Origin: Dyadobacter luticola | GTDB lineage: Bacteria; Bacteroidota; Bacteroidia; Cytophagales; Spirosomataceae | NCBI RefSeq assembly: GCF_005860805.1 | Contig: NZ_VCEJ01000004.1 | Coordinates: 744,001-808,000 of the forward strand | DNA length: 64,000 bases | Direction: 5' to 3' | Part shown: positions 18,121 to 27,202 of the stretch, one piece after another | Layout: each line of letters starts with the position of its first letter | Numbering within the stretch: position 1 is the first letter of the stretch | Program-made: the position numbers and the translations under genes | The notes under the pieces: model-generated | Seen by the model: the letters and a program-made list of their open reading frames with translations, nothing else | The model's database searches: none | Told to the model about the DNA's origin: nothing

Positions 18121-19719
18121 ATGCCAATAAAACATATTCATAAAATACTGATACTTCTGGCGGCTGTCTTTTTGGTTTTGGATGCGCAGGGACAGGACAA
18201 TATGAAGAATGCTTCGGGCGGCCCGCTACAAATTATATTTCCTGATTCGCCTGAGTGGAACATTCTGTTTGAAGGTAAAGAGATCAATTTTCACCTTCAG
18301 ACCAAAGGCGGAAAAAGCGATTCCATCAGATATAACATTACCAGCGGACAGGTCAAGGATATGAAGTTTGACTCGCTGGGACATTTCGTCTGGACGCCCA
18401 GCTACGACGTGGCCGACCGTATCAATACGACAAAAAACTTCCCTGTACTTTTTGAAGCCCAGAGTGCTGCGGGCGAGACAGTTTCCCGTGAAATTGTTTT
18501 CAAGGTGAACCACGTAAACCGGCCGCCGCAGGTAGATGAATTGCAGCCTTTTTATGTACAATACAAGACCCAGAATGTTTATAAAATAGATATGGGATCG
18601 GTCCGCGATCTCGACGGCGACCCGATTATTTTCGTGCCTATTTTGGAAGAAATGCCCGAAGGGATGAAGTTGTCAGCAGCGGGTGAAATTACCTGGGAAC
18701 CTTCCATGAGCCAGTTCGCCCTGCTGAAAAAAGGTCCTCGGTACATGGAGTTTTATGTTGAAGACCAGCCTTCAAAAGCCCGGACAAAGGGTCGTCTGAA
18801 ACTGGACGCCACGCAAATGGACCTGTCGCCTGATTTTACCATCATTCCTCAAAATCCTATTATCAGGAGCCCAGAGAATAACCGGATCAACCTAAGATTC
18901 ACATTGTCCGATCCGAATGGTGAGGATGATATTTCAACATTCAATTTTGTTTCTGAGAATAAGAATGTTCCTTCCGCAGCATTAGTGAAGAACTCGGCTA
19001 CCAGCTATGAATTCATTTGGGAGCCTGGCTATGAGTTCGTTAAAGATCCGCTGGATACAGTGGCTTTTAATATTACATTTTATGTTTTGGATAAAGCCCA
19101 AAATAAGAAGGAGCGGAGTGTGAAATTTGTAATTAAAAACACGATTGACGAAAGCTTGCGGGACAACTACGTGTACAACCTATACCGCGGTGCACTGGTA
19201 AATGCATGGGGCTTGCTCGAACAAATGACAGAGAAAGAAGGTGAGTTGAAAAGGGCATATTCACGGGCAAAAAAAGGTAAACGCAGCCGCTCACTTTTAA
19301 ATGCTTCACTTGGAGCGACGACAGGTCTTGCTCCGGTAATTGCTACAAAAGATCAGCAGACGCGCGGCTACATTACCACAATCGGTGGTACCACAGTAGC
19401 GACTGTTGGTACGCTGGAAGCTACCGAGGTGATAGGAAAATCCGTCGGCGGTTTGCTCGATCGCTTTAATTACGTAATGCAGAAAAAGAATGAGCTGCAA
19501 AACAAGGGAGACGTTTTTGCGCGGGAATATGGTCAGAAATCATCACGCCGGTCACCGGATTTCATCCGTAAGCTGGATGAATTTAAATCATTGATGAACC
19601 TAAGCGGACTTGTTGCCTTAGAGCTGGATGCGAACTGGGAAAGTAAGAAAGAGGCGACTGACGTGGCTATCAAAAAGGCATTTAAAGACTTTGTCCCTTT
19701 GACGAAGGATGAAAATTAA
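18121..19719 (+). CDS. Secreted Ig/cadherin-like repeat protein
   Basis: This is a 532-residue protein with a signal peptide (about residues 1-24, ending DAQGQ). Three beta-sandwich units of the putative-Ig/cadherin type follow. Recurrent features are 'D.DGDP' (RDLDGDPIIFVP near residue 164), 'W.PS' (FVWTPSYD, ITWEPSMS, FIWEPGYE), and 'VNRPPQV'. The last 180 residues are helical and basic (about 350-532) and include a Gly/Thr-rich stretch near 390-440 that could insert in or span a membrane. A TAGTTTTG promoter-like box occurs at 18060-18067. No function is recognised. Confidence 0.75.
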   Translation: MPIKHIHKILILLAAVFLVLDAQGQDNMKNASGGPLQIIFPDSPEWNILFEGKEINFHLQTKGGKSDSIRYNITSGQVKDMKFDSLGHFVWTPSYDVADRINTTKNFPVLFEAQSAAGETVSREIVFKVNHVNRPPQVDELQPFYVQYKTQNVYKIDMGSVRDLDGDPIIFVPILEEMPEGMKLSAAGEITWEPSMSQFALLKKGPRYMEFYVEDQPSKARTKGRLKLDATQMDLSPDFTIIPQNPIIRSPENNRINLRFTLSDPNGEDDISTFNFVSENKNVPSAALVKNSATSYEFIWEPGYEFVKDPLDTVAFNITFYVLDKAQNKKERSVKFVIKNTIDESLRDNYVYNLYRGALVNAWGLLEQMTEKEGELKRAYSRAKKGKRSRSLLNASLGATTGLAPVIATKDQQTRGYITTIGGTTVATVGTLEATEVIGKSVGGLLDRFNYVMQKKNELQNKGDVFAREYGQKSSRRSPDFIRKLDEFKSLMNLSGLVALELDANWESKKEATDVAIKKAFKDFVPLTKDEN

Positions 19720-19743
19720 AAGAAGATCAAATTCTGGAATGTT

Positions 19744-19771
19744 GGAAAAGAGGGCTCTCAGCTCTCTTTTT
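19744..19771. terminator. Terminator between convergent genes
   Basis: An 11-bp stem with one G-T pair (19746-19756 with 19760-19770) and T-run lies after the Ig-like gene. It overlaps the last codon of lspA on the other strand. Confidence 0.65.
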
Positions 19772-20543
19772 CGTTTTTATCCTGTTCCAATTCGTCCGCC
19801 GGGGAGGCCGGATCAGTTGTGGGAGTATCTAAGTGATTTTCGTGGGTTTCGTGAAAATCAATATTCTCAGCTGCTGGCGTAATGTATGATTCACTTTCCA
19901 GCCCGGCATTTTCTTCCCTAACTTCCTCTTCATCTTTCAGTTCCGGCTCATCGTGCGCACCGGTCGAGTGAAAGCTTCCCTGGAAAATAAGGATGCTGCA
20001 GACGCCGATAAAGATGCAGGAATCAGCAATGTTGAAGATCGGAGTAGAATAATATTGTCCGCCCCAAATCGGCACCCAGTCAGGTATAAAACCCTCCCAA
20101 AAATCAACAAAAATCATGTCGATTACCTGGCCGTGAAACCATGGAGTAGGTGAGCCGTAGGGTGCATTACCCAGCAGCACTCCATAAAAAGTACTATCGA
20201 CCACATTGCCCACTGCACCGGCGAGGATCAAGGCCAAAGCCCAAAGTAATCCTTTTGAAGCGCCTGATCTGGCGAGGTGAATCATATACCCACCGATGGC
20301 GACCATGGCCACAAGCCGGAAAAGTGTCAGGAATAACTTGCCGTATTCGTGGCCCAGCTGCATGCCAAAGGCCATTCCGGGATTAAGTACGTAATGTAGT
20401 TTCAGCCAATTGCCAATCAAGGATATCTGCCCGGAAAAGCCAGGTTCCATGTATTTATGCACCAAAAGCTTCGAAGCCTGGTCAACAATGATAAGCAGGA
20501 AACTAAAAAGCAGGTAAGGCGCCGGATTCTTGGATTGGTTCAT
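19758..20543 (-). CDS. lspA: Lipoprotein signal peptidase with acidic C-terminal tail
   Basis: LspA cleaves signal peptides from prolipoproteins at the inner membrane. Four hydrophobic spans occupy the first about 190 residues. The two catalytic aspartates are Asp116 in AVGNVVDSTFYG and Asp174 in FNIADSCIF. Other signatures are VDQASK and VLNPGMAFG. The enzyme normally ends near the fourth helix, but here a tail of about 70 residues rich in E, D, P and T follows (from about 192). A loop between the catalytic residues is longer than in E. coli, as often seen in Bacteroidota. The many lipoproteins in this window depend on this enzyme. Confidence 0.95.
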   Translation of the reverse strand: MNQSKNPAPYLLFSFLLIIVDQASKLLVHKYMEPGFSGQISLIGNWLKLHYVLNPGMAFGMQLGHEYGKLFLTLFRLVAMVAIGGYMIHLARSGASKGLLWALALILAGAVGNVVDSTFYGVLLGNAPYGSPTPWFHGQVIDMIFVDFWEGFIPDWVPIWGGQYYSTPIFNIADSCIFIGVCSILIFQGSFHSTGAHDEPELKDEEEVREENAGLESESYITPAAENIDFHETHENHLDTPTTDPASPADELEQDKNEKES

Positions 20544-20593
20544 TCCCTTTTAAATACAATTGACAATTTCAGAACGCGAAAGTAGTAAGATAC

Positions 20594-21796
20594 TTATAAA
20601 GAACCGATTCCTCTTCGCTTCATTTCACTTTTGACCAACAAATACTCCCGGCTGCTCTGCCCGGCGATGGACGTATTTTCCTCGGCGCGGCGGATCAGAT
20701 AGGGGAGTACGGCGTCGATGGGACCGTAGGGGACATATTTGGCAACATTGTATCCGGCATGGGCAAGGTTGTAGGAAATGTTGTCGCTCATGCCGAGCAG
20801 CTGCGCAAACCAGATCCGCTGATCATTGTTGCTGATGCCCAGCTTTTTCATTTTTGCAGCGCAATATTGGGAGCTGTATTCATTGTGACTGCCCAGGCAA
20901 ATCGATACATGTTCAATGTGGTCAAGACAAAAATCGACTGCCATATTGTAATCGTCGTCGGTCGCTTGCTTGGTTGCGTGGATCGGACTGACGTATTCAT
21001 TTTCTCGGGCGCGCAGCCTTTCCTTTTCCATATAAGCACCCCTAACCAGCTTTCCTCCAATGAAATAGCCTCTTTGGCGAGCAGTTAGATACGCGGTTTT
21101 AAGCGCTTCGAGCGTCTCGTGACGATATAGTTGATAAGTATTGTAAACAATCGGTTTTTCACGATTAAACTTCTGCATCATCGCATAAGTGAGGTCGTCG
21201 ATCACACCCTGAATCCAGCTTTCCTCGGCATCAACAAAAATCCGGACGTCTTTTTCGTGCGCGAAGCTGCAAAGCTTTTCGACCCGCTCTTGCACCCGCA
21301 TATAGGCCTCTTCCTCTGCTGCGGACAACGCATCCTTCCGCTGAATTTTTTCAAGCAAATCCGCCGAAGCGACTCCGGTAACCTTAAAAACAGAAAATGG
21401 AATGGTCCTGGAAGATGCCGCCTTATCGATTGTTCTCAGGATTTCGGCGGCGGTAGCGTCAAAGCTGGCCTCCCTGTCTTCGCCCTCCACCGAGTAGTCA
21501 AGGATGGTGCCGATCCCTGAATTACCCAGGAGGGAAATGGTCGCATCGCAATCGTTAATTGTCTCACCACCACAGAATTGTTCAAAAATGGTTGCGCGGA
21601 TGAGATTTTTTATAGGTAAGTTCAGTTTTAGTGCGAGCTTTATAAAAAAAGTGCCTAAATTTACCACTCGAGCCTGATTCATAAGGCTGAATAACCAGTA
21701 CGTTTTCCTCAGTTTGGCGTCAGATTTGGAGGCGAAGGCGACGGAAGTATCTTCAAAAAATACAGGTATTTGGTCTTTTGGTGAGGGATATGCCAT
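20594..21796 (-). CDS. Proline dehydrogenase (monofunctional)
   Basis: It oxidises proline to pyrroline-5-carboxylate with FAD, the first step of proline catabolism. The 400-residue protein is the one-domain form, without a fused P5C dehydrogenase. The TIM-barrel shows VFKVTGVASADLLEKI, RIFVDAEESWIQ, VYNTYQLYRHETLEAL, GKLVRGAYMEKERLRA, CLGSHNEYSS and FAQLLGMSDNISYNLA. The C-terminus has the substrate-binding REYLLVKSEMKRRGI. The gene faces the DAHP synthase gene divergently. P5C dehydrogenase is not in the window. Confidence 0.93.
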   Translation of the reverse strand: MAYPSPKDQIPVFFEDTSVAFASKSDAKLRKTYWLFSLMNQARVVNLGTFFIKLALKLNLPIKNLIRATIFEQFCGGETINDCDATISLLGNSGIGTILDYSVEGEDREASFDATAAEILRTIDKAASSRTIPFSVFKVTGVASADLLEKIQRKDALSAAEEEAYMRVQERVEKLCSFAHEKDVRIFVDAEESWIQGVIDDLTYAMMQKFNREKPIVYNTYQLYRHETLEALKTAYLTARQRGYFIGGKLVRGAYMEKERLRARENEYVSPIHATKQATDDDYNMAVDFCLDHIEHVSICLGSHNEYSSQYCAAKMKKLGISNNDQRIWFAQLLGMSDNISYNLAHAGYNVAKYVPYGPIDAVLPYLIRRAEENTSIAGQSSREYLLVKSEMKRRGIGSL

Positions 21797-21971
21797 TTTT
21801 GTTACACGTTTTTCCTAAGTGAGTGTTGAAATAAAATCACAGGAAGAAGGTCGTAGTCGCTAATGAGTTATTCGAGTTTTTGGCATCAAATGTACGTCAA
21901 TCCAAGATATACCCCTAACACCGGGTTAAAATATTACAATTATCTATTTTACTAAGGACAAGTTTTTGAAT

Positions 21972-23066
21972 ATGAATGCTTCTTTAGATATCCTTCCGTT
22001 AAGCAGTTGGATCAATACCGAGGGCAAGCCTTTGGTAATCGCCGGGCCTTGCAGTGCAGAGACCGAGGAACAAATGTTGGAAACCGCAACCCAGATCAAG
22101 GAAGAAGGATTTGCGCACGTAATCCGTGCAGGAATTTGGAAACCAAGAACCCGCCCGGGCAGCTTTGAAGGCATGGGAGAAGCAGCTTTGCCCTGGTTGC
22201 AAACTGTAAAAGAGCAAACAGGTATGCCTGTTGCCGTTGAAATCGCAAATCCGCAGCACATCGAGCTGGCGCTGAAATATGGCGTCGATATACTTTGGGT
22301 GGGGGCCCGTACCACTGTTAACCCGTTTAATGTGCAGGAATTGGCCGATGCATTGAAAGGTGTTGATGTTCCTGTTTTGGTAAAAAATCCAGTAAACCCT
22401 GACCTGCAATTGTGGATCGGTGCGCTGGAAAGATTGAACCAGGCGGGTGTGAAAAAACTCGGTGCGATCCACAGAGGATTTTCAAATGCGCAGGAAACCA
22501 AGTTCCGCAATTCTCCGATGTGGAACATTGCTATCGAACTTAAAACACTTTTCCCTGAGCTGCCGGTAATCGGTGACCCAAGCCACATGGCCGGAAAACG
22601 TGCTTACTTATATGAACTGGCGCAACGTGCGCTTGATTTGCACTATGATGGTCTGATCATCGAGTCACACCGCGATCCGGATAAAGCCTGGTCTGATGCT
22701 GCACAGCAATTGACTCCTGCCGCACTGGGCCAAATGTTGCACGACCTGCACGTTCGTAAAGAATCTTACGGCAGTGACTACGCTACCCAACTGGAAATTA
22801 TCCGCGGCAAAATCGATCACCTCGATCGTGAAATGCTGGAAACATTGGCACAGCGTATGGCTTTGGTTGAGAAACTGGCTGAGTACAAACGTGATAATAA
22901 TGTAGCTGCTTACCAGGTTGACCGTTTCCGCGAAGTACTGGAAACCCGCGCTGGCTGGGGCAAAAGCATGAACCTTTACCCAAATTTGGTGGATGAATTG
23001 TTCAAGCTGGTCCACATGGAATCGATCCGCAAGCAGACTGAGGTGATGAACCAGGTAAGTGCTTAA
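21972..23066 (+). CDS. Bifunctional DAHP synthase / chorismate mutase
   Basis: This enzyme makes 3-deoxy-D-arabino-heptulosonate 7-phosphate for aromatic synthesis and converts chorismate to prephenate. The N-terminal KDSA/DAHPS-type barrel (about residues 10-260) has VIAGPCSAET, RAGIWKPRTRPGSFEG, LVKNPVNPDLQLWIGAL, LGAIHRGF and VIGDPSHMAGKR. The C-terminal type II chorismate mutase (about 272-360) has IIRGKIDHLDREMLETLAQR and MESIRKQTEV. The ATG at 21972 is preferred over a TTG at 21966. The fused order allows feedback by prephenate-derived products. A long hairpin follows. Confidence 0.95.
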   Translation: MNASLDILPLSSWINTEGKPLVIAGPCSAETEEQMLETATQIKEEGFAHVIRAGIWKPRTRPGSFEGMGEAALPWLQTVKEQTGMPVAVEIANPQHIELALKYGVDILWVGARTTVNPFNVQELADALKGVDVPVLVKNPVNPDLQLWIGALERLNQAGVKKLGAIHRGFSNAQETKFRNSPMWNIAIELKTLFPELPVIGDPSHMAGKRAYLYELAQRALDLHYDGLIIESHRDPDKAWSDAAQQLTPAALGQMLHDLHVRKESYGSDYATQLEIIRGKIDHLDREMLETLAQRMALVEKLAEYKRDNNVAAYQVDRFREVLETRAGWGKSMNLYPNLVDELFKLVHMESIRKQTEVMNQVSA

Positions 23067-23073
23067 ATTTTTA

Positions 23074-23128
23074 GGATACCAATAAAAAACGGCTGCTTCT
23101 CAGAGGCAGCCGTTTTTTATTGGTATTC
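23074..23128. terminator. Long bidirectional hairpin
   Basis: Arms of 27 bp (23074-23100 with 23102-23128) differ at two positions, with almost no loop. The T6 run inside the right arm and A6 in the left allow termination both of DAHP synthase and of the convergent tdk gene. Confidence 0.85.
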
Positions 23129-23148
23129 TAAATTAAATGCCTGGGAGA

Positions 23149-23793
23149 TCATGGCTGCGAGTGGATCAAATTATAGGCATTTTCACCCAGATTGAAACAG
23201 CGGCGGCAGCGCGCTTCGTACAAATCCGTTTCACCAAGGAGCACCCTTTCGTTGGAAGGTGACAGCCGGTAAGAGTGCGACGCCACCTCGCCGCAAACCA
23301 TGCAGATCGCATGGACTTTGGTAACATATTCGGCGGTAGCCATCAGTTGCGGCATGCAGCCAAAAGGCTTTCCCTGAAAATCCATGTCCAGTCCCGCCAC
23401 GATCACCCGTTTACCTGCATCTGCCAGTTTGTTGCATGCATCCACAATGCCTTCGTCAAAAAACTGTACTTCATCCAGGCCGATTACCTCGCAATTTTCG
23501 GCTAGATCGATGATTTGAAATGCGGAATGTACGGGAACGGAGCGGATTGAATTGTCATTATGCGAAACAATGTTCTCTTCATGATAGCGTTTATCCAGAG
23601 CTGGTTTGAAGATCTGGATCTTTTGGCGGGCAATTTTGGCGCGGTTCAACCGCCGGATCAGCTCCTCGGTTTTTCCGGAAAACATCGAACCGCAAATCAC
23701 TTCGATCCAACCTGTTCCGGGGTACTGACTTTCTCTTTTATGTGATGGTTCTACAAACATGTTTGGTGCCGGATCGACCCGCTTAACGGTCAA
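23149..23793 (-). CDS. tdk: Thymidine kinase
   Basis: It phosphorylates thymidine with ATP for the salvage pathway. The protein is type II, with the P-loop [15 protein letters not shown], the [11 protein letters not shown]alker B/catalytic region, the lasso [12 protein letters not shown], and zinc cysteines in CMVCGEVA and CRRC. It is 214 residues from 23793. The ATG at 23760 ([10 protein letters not shown]) would give 203 residues and fits the family length better, because the promoter-like box lies only about 20 bases from the upstream start. Confidence 0.95.
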   Translation of the reverse strand: MTVKRVDPAPNMFVEPSHKRESQYPGTGWIEVICGSMFSGKTEELIRRLNRAKIARQKIQIFKPALDKRYHEENIVSHNDNSIRSVPVHSAFQIIDLAENCEVIGLDEVQFFDEGIVDACNKLADAGKRVIVAGLDMDFQGKPFGCMPQLMATAEYVTKVHAICMVCGEVASHSYRLSPSNERVLLGETDLYEARCRRCFNLGENAYNLIHSQP

Positions 23794-23812
23794 TTTTTTT
23801 ATATTTACAAAT

Positions 23813-23847
23813 CAAACATATTTTTTTTAAACACGATCGTTCCCAAA
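23813..23847 (-). promoter_or_regulatory. Bacteroidota-type promoter for tdk
   Basis: On the minus strand TTTG (23847-23844) is separated by 23 bases from TATGTTTG (23820-23813), a perfect TAnnTTTG. Transcription would begin about 20 bases before the longer tdk start. Confidence 0.5.
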
Positions 23848-23861
23848 AGCTCTTATTCGTT

Positions 23862-24980
23862 ATGCCGGATAATTTGAATATAAATGCACTCAACCAATAC
23901 GCAGCCCGGTTTTCCACCACTGTTTTAAATGAGGTTTACCAATCTCAAAATACTGTAAATGGCGCTGGCCTGCTGAAACTGACACCGGTAAGACAAGTAA
24001 ATCTGGGCATTCTCAACCGTCTTTTTGAAGTATGGAAAAGCAATGCCGAATCTTTTCGCAGCCCGTATTTTGATTTTGCCAATGAAGATGTAAAAAAGGC
24101 GCTTGAAGATTTCATGAACATTGCTTCCCAGCATATCGCCGTGAAGCGTGCCGATCTGGAACCTTTGCTTACGGAATCTGTCAGGGAGTCGATCAAGCTG
24201 CTTATTACGCCTGCCAATTATTTTGAAGACAAGATCAGGGCTGACTCGGATGCGGAATTTACGCACGAAAAGGCGGAGCAGCTCGTCAAATATACTCACA
24301 TCCATCGCGGCATTGCCGAAGCCATGCTGGACAGGCTGACCGACAACGGCTCCGATTCGGTGTACCAGACGCAGGCTGTAAGCTGGCTTTATGAATTAAA
24401 GGATAATACGGACCTGATCGACGATATTGATATGCACCTGGTGCAGTTTTCCGATATATTCCCGATTAATTTACAGGAGCTGAAAATTCAGGATAATACG
24501 AACAAAGCGCCCCAGGCTGCAAAAAATGAGTCCCGCTCTTTCTTTGACTCAGCATTTACGGATCTTGAACCTGCTAACAAACCAAAATCCAGCCCGCCAA
24601 GAGCTGAGCCGGCTTCGGCTATTTTGGGTGAAATCGTAGCCAAAACCAGTGCTACCGATCGGGATACATTGAACAACCGCTTTAAAGTGGACGTGCCAAA
24701 ACCGACCGACGATAAAGCGTACGGCAGCATGAATGTGAAGGTGGAAACCATAGCAGGTGCGATTCCGCTGGGGCAGCGGTTTATGTTTGTCAACCAGCTT
24801 TTTAATAAAAACAGCGAACATTTCGACAAGGCGATCTACGAGCTGGACGCGGTTAAAAGCTATGAAGAAGCAGAAAACCTGATCTGGCACAGATACGCGT
24901 CAAAGTATGCCTGGGATGTAAACGGCGAGGCAGTGACTGCGCTGCTATCGATTGTGAAAAGGAAATTCATCGGACATTGA
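23862..24980 (+). CDS. Conserved-type hypothetical protein, 372 residues
   Basis: No family is recognised. It is a soluble, acidic protein with no signal or membrane segment. The N-terminal half is mostly helical (about residues 1-215). A linker with low-complexity K, S, P and A (about 217-255) follows, then a C-terminal helical block (about 285-372) with LGQRFMFVNQLFNKNSEHFDKAIYELDAVKSYEEAENLIW, the kind of helix pair seen in many Bacteroidota hypotheticals. It is transcribed divergently from tdk. The two-part layout suggests an adaptor or regulatory protein, but nothing more specific can be said. Confidence 0.65.
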   Translation: MPDNLNINALNQYAARFSTTVLNEVYQSQNTVNGAGLLKLTPVRQVNLGILNRLFEVWKSNAESFRSPYFDFANEDVKKALEDFMNIASQHIAVKRADLEPLLTESVRESIKLLITPANYFEDKIRADSDAEFTHEKAEQLVKYTHIHRGIAEAMLDRLTDNGSDSVYQTQAVSWLYELKDNTDLIDDIDMHLVQFSDIFPINLQELKIQDNTNKAPQAAKNESRSFFDSAFTDLEPANKPKSSPPRAEPASAILGEIVAKTSATDRDTLNNRFKVDVPKPTDDKAYGSMNVKVETIAGAIPLGQRFMFVNQLFNKNSEHFDKAIYELDAVKSYEEAENLIWHRYASKYAWDVNGEAVTALLSIVKRKFIGH

Positions 24981-24990
24981 GATCATATTT

Positions 24991-25030
24991 AAACTAAAAA
25001 AACCGGAAGCGATTCCGGTTTTTTTAGTTT
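24991..25030. terminator. Bidirectional terminator
   Basis: There is a perfect 18-bp stem (24991-25008 with 25013-25030) around a 4-nt loop, with A and T runs on both arms. It serves the convergent 372-residue gene and the HMG-CoA lyase gene, whose last codons overlap it. Confidence 0.9.
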
Positions 25031-25872
25031 GTGACCAGTTCCAGAAACATTTGCCTGGCCAGCTCCAATTCCTCTTTATTAATGTTGGATGGAGATTCTT
25101 TTTCGTCCAGAAAATGAACCAGCTGCTCAGTAGGCATATTTCCTACCAACTCGTCCTGCGCCATCGGGCAGCCGCCATAACCCAGCAAGGCCCCATCGAA
25201 CCGCCGACAACCTGCCAAGTAAGCCGCTTCTACTTTATCCCGCCAATGTGTTGGGGTAGTATGGAAATGCGCACCGAATTCCAGCTCCGGATAAGCCGTA
25301 ATGAGTTTGGAAAAAATCAATGTAATATCACGTACACTCGCCAGGCCGACGGTATCTGCCAGGGAAAATGTTTTTATTCCGACAACCATCAATTTTTCAA
25401 CCCACTCCAAAACAATGTCTGCATTCCAGGGATCATTGTATGGATTCCCAAAACCCATCGAAATATAAATCACCAGTTCTTTGCCGCTTGCGTGGCTCAG
25501 GTCCGCAATTTTGTTGACCCTGTCCAAAGATTCTGCAATCGAAGAGTTGGCATTGCGCTGCTGGAATGTTTCTGAAATGGAAAAGGGGTAACCCAGATCA
25601 TTGATCCGCTCAAACCGACAGGCCTCGGCTGCGCCGCGTTCATTTGCAACAATAGCCAGCAAACGTGTCGACGAATGCTGGCTATCTATATGTTCCAGAA
25701 CTCTGGCTGTATCACTCACCTGCGGCATCGCTTTGGGCGAAACAAAGCTGCCAAAATCGATCGTATCAAAACCGACTTTCAACAGCTGGTTGAGATAGGC
25801 TACCTTTTTTTCTGTTGGAATAAAAGGATGAAACCCCTGCCAGGCGTCCCGCGGACATTCGATGATTTTCAC
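25024..25872 (-). CDS. Hydroxymethylglutaryl-CoA lyase family protein
   Basis: HMG-CoA lyase cleaves HMG-CoA to acetyl-CoA and acetoacetate at the end of leucine degradation. The 282-residue TIM barrel begins IIECPRDAWQGF, the site of the family's catalytic Arg-Asp pair (usually PRDGLQ). It continues FGSFVSPKAMPQVSD, GNPYNDPW and the metal-binding FGAHFHTT. The flexible cysteine loop GGCPMAQDELVGNMPTE is present. The 'DAWQ' variant is unusual but occurs at a non-liganding position. The enoyl-CoA hydratase at 59.6 kb could supply the previous step. It is followed upstream by an SDR gene on the same strand. Confidence 0.88.
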   Translation of the reverse strand: MKIIECPRDAWQGFHPFIPTEKKVAYLNQLLKVGFDTIDFGSFVSPKAMPQVSDTARVLEHIDSQHSSTRLLAIVANERGAAEACRFERINDLGYPFSISETFQQRNANSSIAESLDRVNKIADLSHASGKELVIYISMGFGNPYNDPWNADIVLEWVEKLMVVGIKTFSLADTVGLASVRDITLIFSKLITAYPELEFGAHFHTTPTHWRDKVEAAYLAGCRRFDGALLGYGGCPMAQDELVGNMPTEQLVHFLDEKESPSNINKEELELARQMFLELVTN

Positions 25873-25894
25873 ATTTTTAATGAGTGAATGTTGG

Positions 25895-26956
25895 TTATTT
25901 TAGGATGGGGGCCAAATCTTCCTCATGCTCCGCAAGCCACGCCGTGATCTCTTCGACGATCTGGCGGATACCGATTTTTGGTTCCCAGCCAGTCAACTCT
26001 GTAACCCGAGTGTTATCCGTGACGTACAACCGAATGTCGGCTGTGCGGTTTTCAGGGACTACTTTTATCGGAATGGTTTTGCCGGTTACTTCCTGACAAA
26101 TTTTGGTCAGTTCCTGCAAAGACGCGCTGCTTTGTAACCCGCCGCCCGCATTCAGGATTTCACCGTTTACTTTGTCGAGGTTGTGGAGCTGCCAGTCGAT
26201 GAGGTTGTACAAATCAGCCACGTGCAGCATATCGCGGATTTGCTTACCGGTGCCGCCGTAGCCGAAGTAGCCCAGCTGCTGCTCAAAGTAATGTTTGGCA
26301 ATCCAGAGAACCATCACGCCCTGATCCACTTTGCCCATTTGCCACGGACCGGTGATCACGCCGCAGCGATTGATGACGGTTTTGAGATTATAAAACTCAT
26401 TATATTCCTGAATGATCAGCTCGGAAGCCAGCTTGGTAGTGCCATACAGCGAGCGGGCACCGTTGAGCGGGAAATCTTCGGCGATACCTTTCGATGAAAC
26501 CCCGGCCACCGGCTGCTCGTCCGAAAGCGCGAACCGGGTTTCTTCTTCCACGAAATTCAATGTTTCAATCGTCTTGATCGGATATACCCGGCTGGTTGAC
26601 AGGAAGATAAATCCGGCTTTATGTTTGAACGCGTAGTTGAGGCAGTTAACCGTCCCTACAAGATTGGTATTGATCAGATAATCCGGCGTACCGTCCAGTC
26701 CGGCAAGCACCGAAGGCTCCGCAGAAGCTTCGATCACGGTATCCACCGCAGGAATAGAATCAAAATCTTCCTTGTTCCGAATGTCGCCGTGGACAAACTC
26801 GACGCCCGCTTTTTTGAGGCGGCTGAGGTTCAGCTCAGAGCCACGGCGCTTTAAATTATCCAGTGCATACACCTGATAATCAGGGTAATTGGTTTTTAAT
26901 GCTATGGCGAGGGAAGACCCAACAAAACCGGCTCCCCCGGTAATTAAAATTTTCAT
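25895..26956 (-). CDS. NAD-dependent sugar epimerase (CDP-paratose 2-epimerase-like SDR)
   Basis: This is a 353-residue extended SDR. The Rossmann motif is ITGGAGFVGSSLA, catalytic residues are in STSRVYP (Ser) and YGTTKLASE (Tyr-Lys), and the sugar-binding region has RCGVITGPWQMGKVDQGVMVLW and YGGTGKQIRDMLHV. That last part closely recalls CDP-paratose/tyvelose epimerases and related NDP-sugar enzymes. It probably contributes to a surface polysaccharide. No other sugar-nucleotide genes adjoin it, so substrate is unproven. The stop is 22 bases from the next gene's start on the same strand. Confidence 0.85.
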   Translation of the reverse strand: MKILITGGAGFVGSSLAIALKTNYPDYQVYALDNLKRRGSELNLSRLKKAGVEFVHGDIRNKEDFDSIPAVDTVIEASAEPSVLAGLDGTPDYLINTNLVGTVNCLNYAFKHKAGFIFLSTSRVYPIKTIETLNFVEEETRFALSDEQPVAGVSSKGIAEDFPLNGARSLYGTTKLASELIIQEYNEFYNLKTVINRCGVITGPWQMGKVDQGVMVLWIAKHYFEQQLGYFGYGGTGKQIRDMLHVADLYNLIDWQLHNLDKVNGEILNAGGGLQSSASLQELTKICQEVTGKTIPIKVVPENRTADIRLYVTDNTRVTELTGWEPKIGIRQIVEEITAWLAEHEEDLAPILK

Positions 26957-27202
26957 AAAGGGATGTTAAATAATTTGAAATGTGTGAATTAAAACACCGG
27001 CAAAGTTATCACATTACCCTCTCCCAGGTAGCGTTAACCTTAAAATTATCAGTAAATATGCATTTTCGCGAGATGTCGAGGGTGTAGGAAATTTAATTCA
27101 AACCCAATGAAGTATGTAACTTATGTTCACATCTTTAAGTACATAGCTTTATATTGCAACGAATTCAAAGCGTTTTGTCGTAATTGGTTAAAATCCTACT
27201 GC

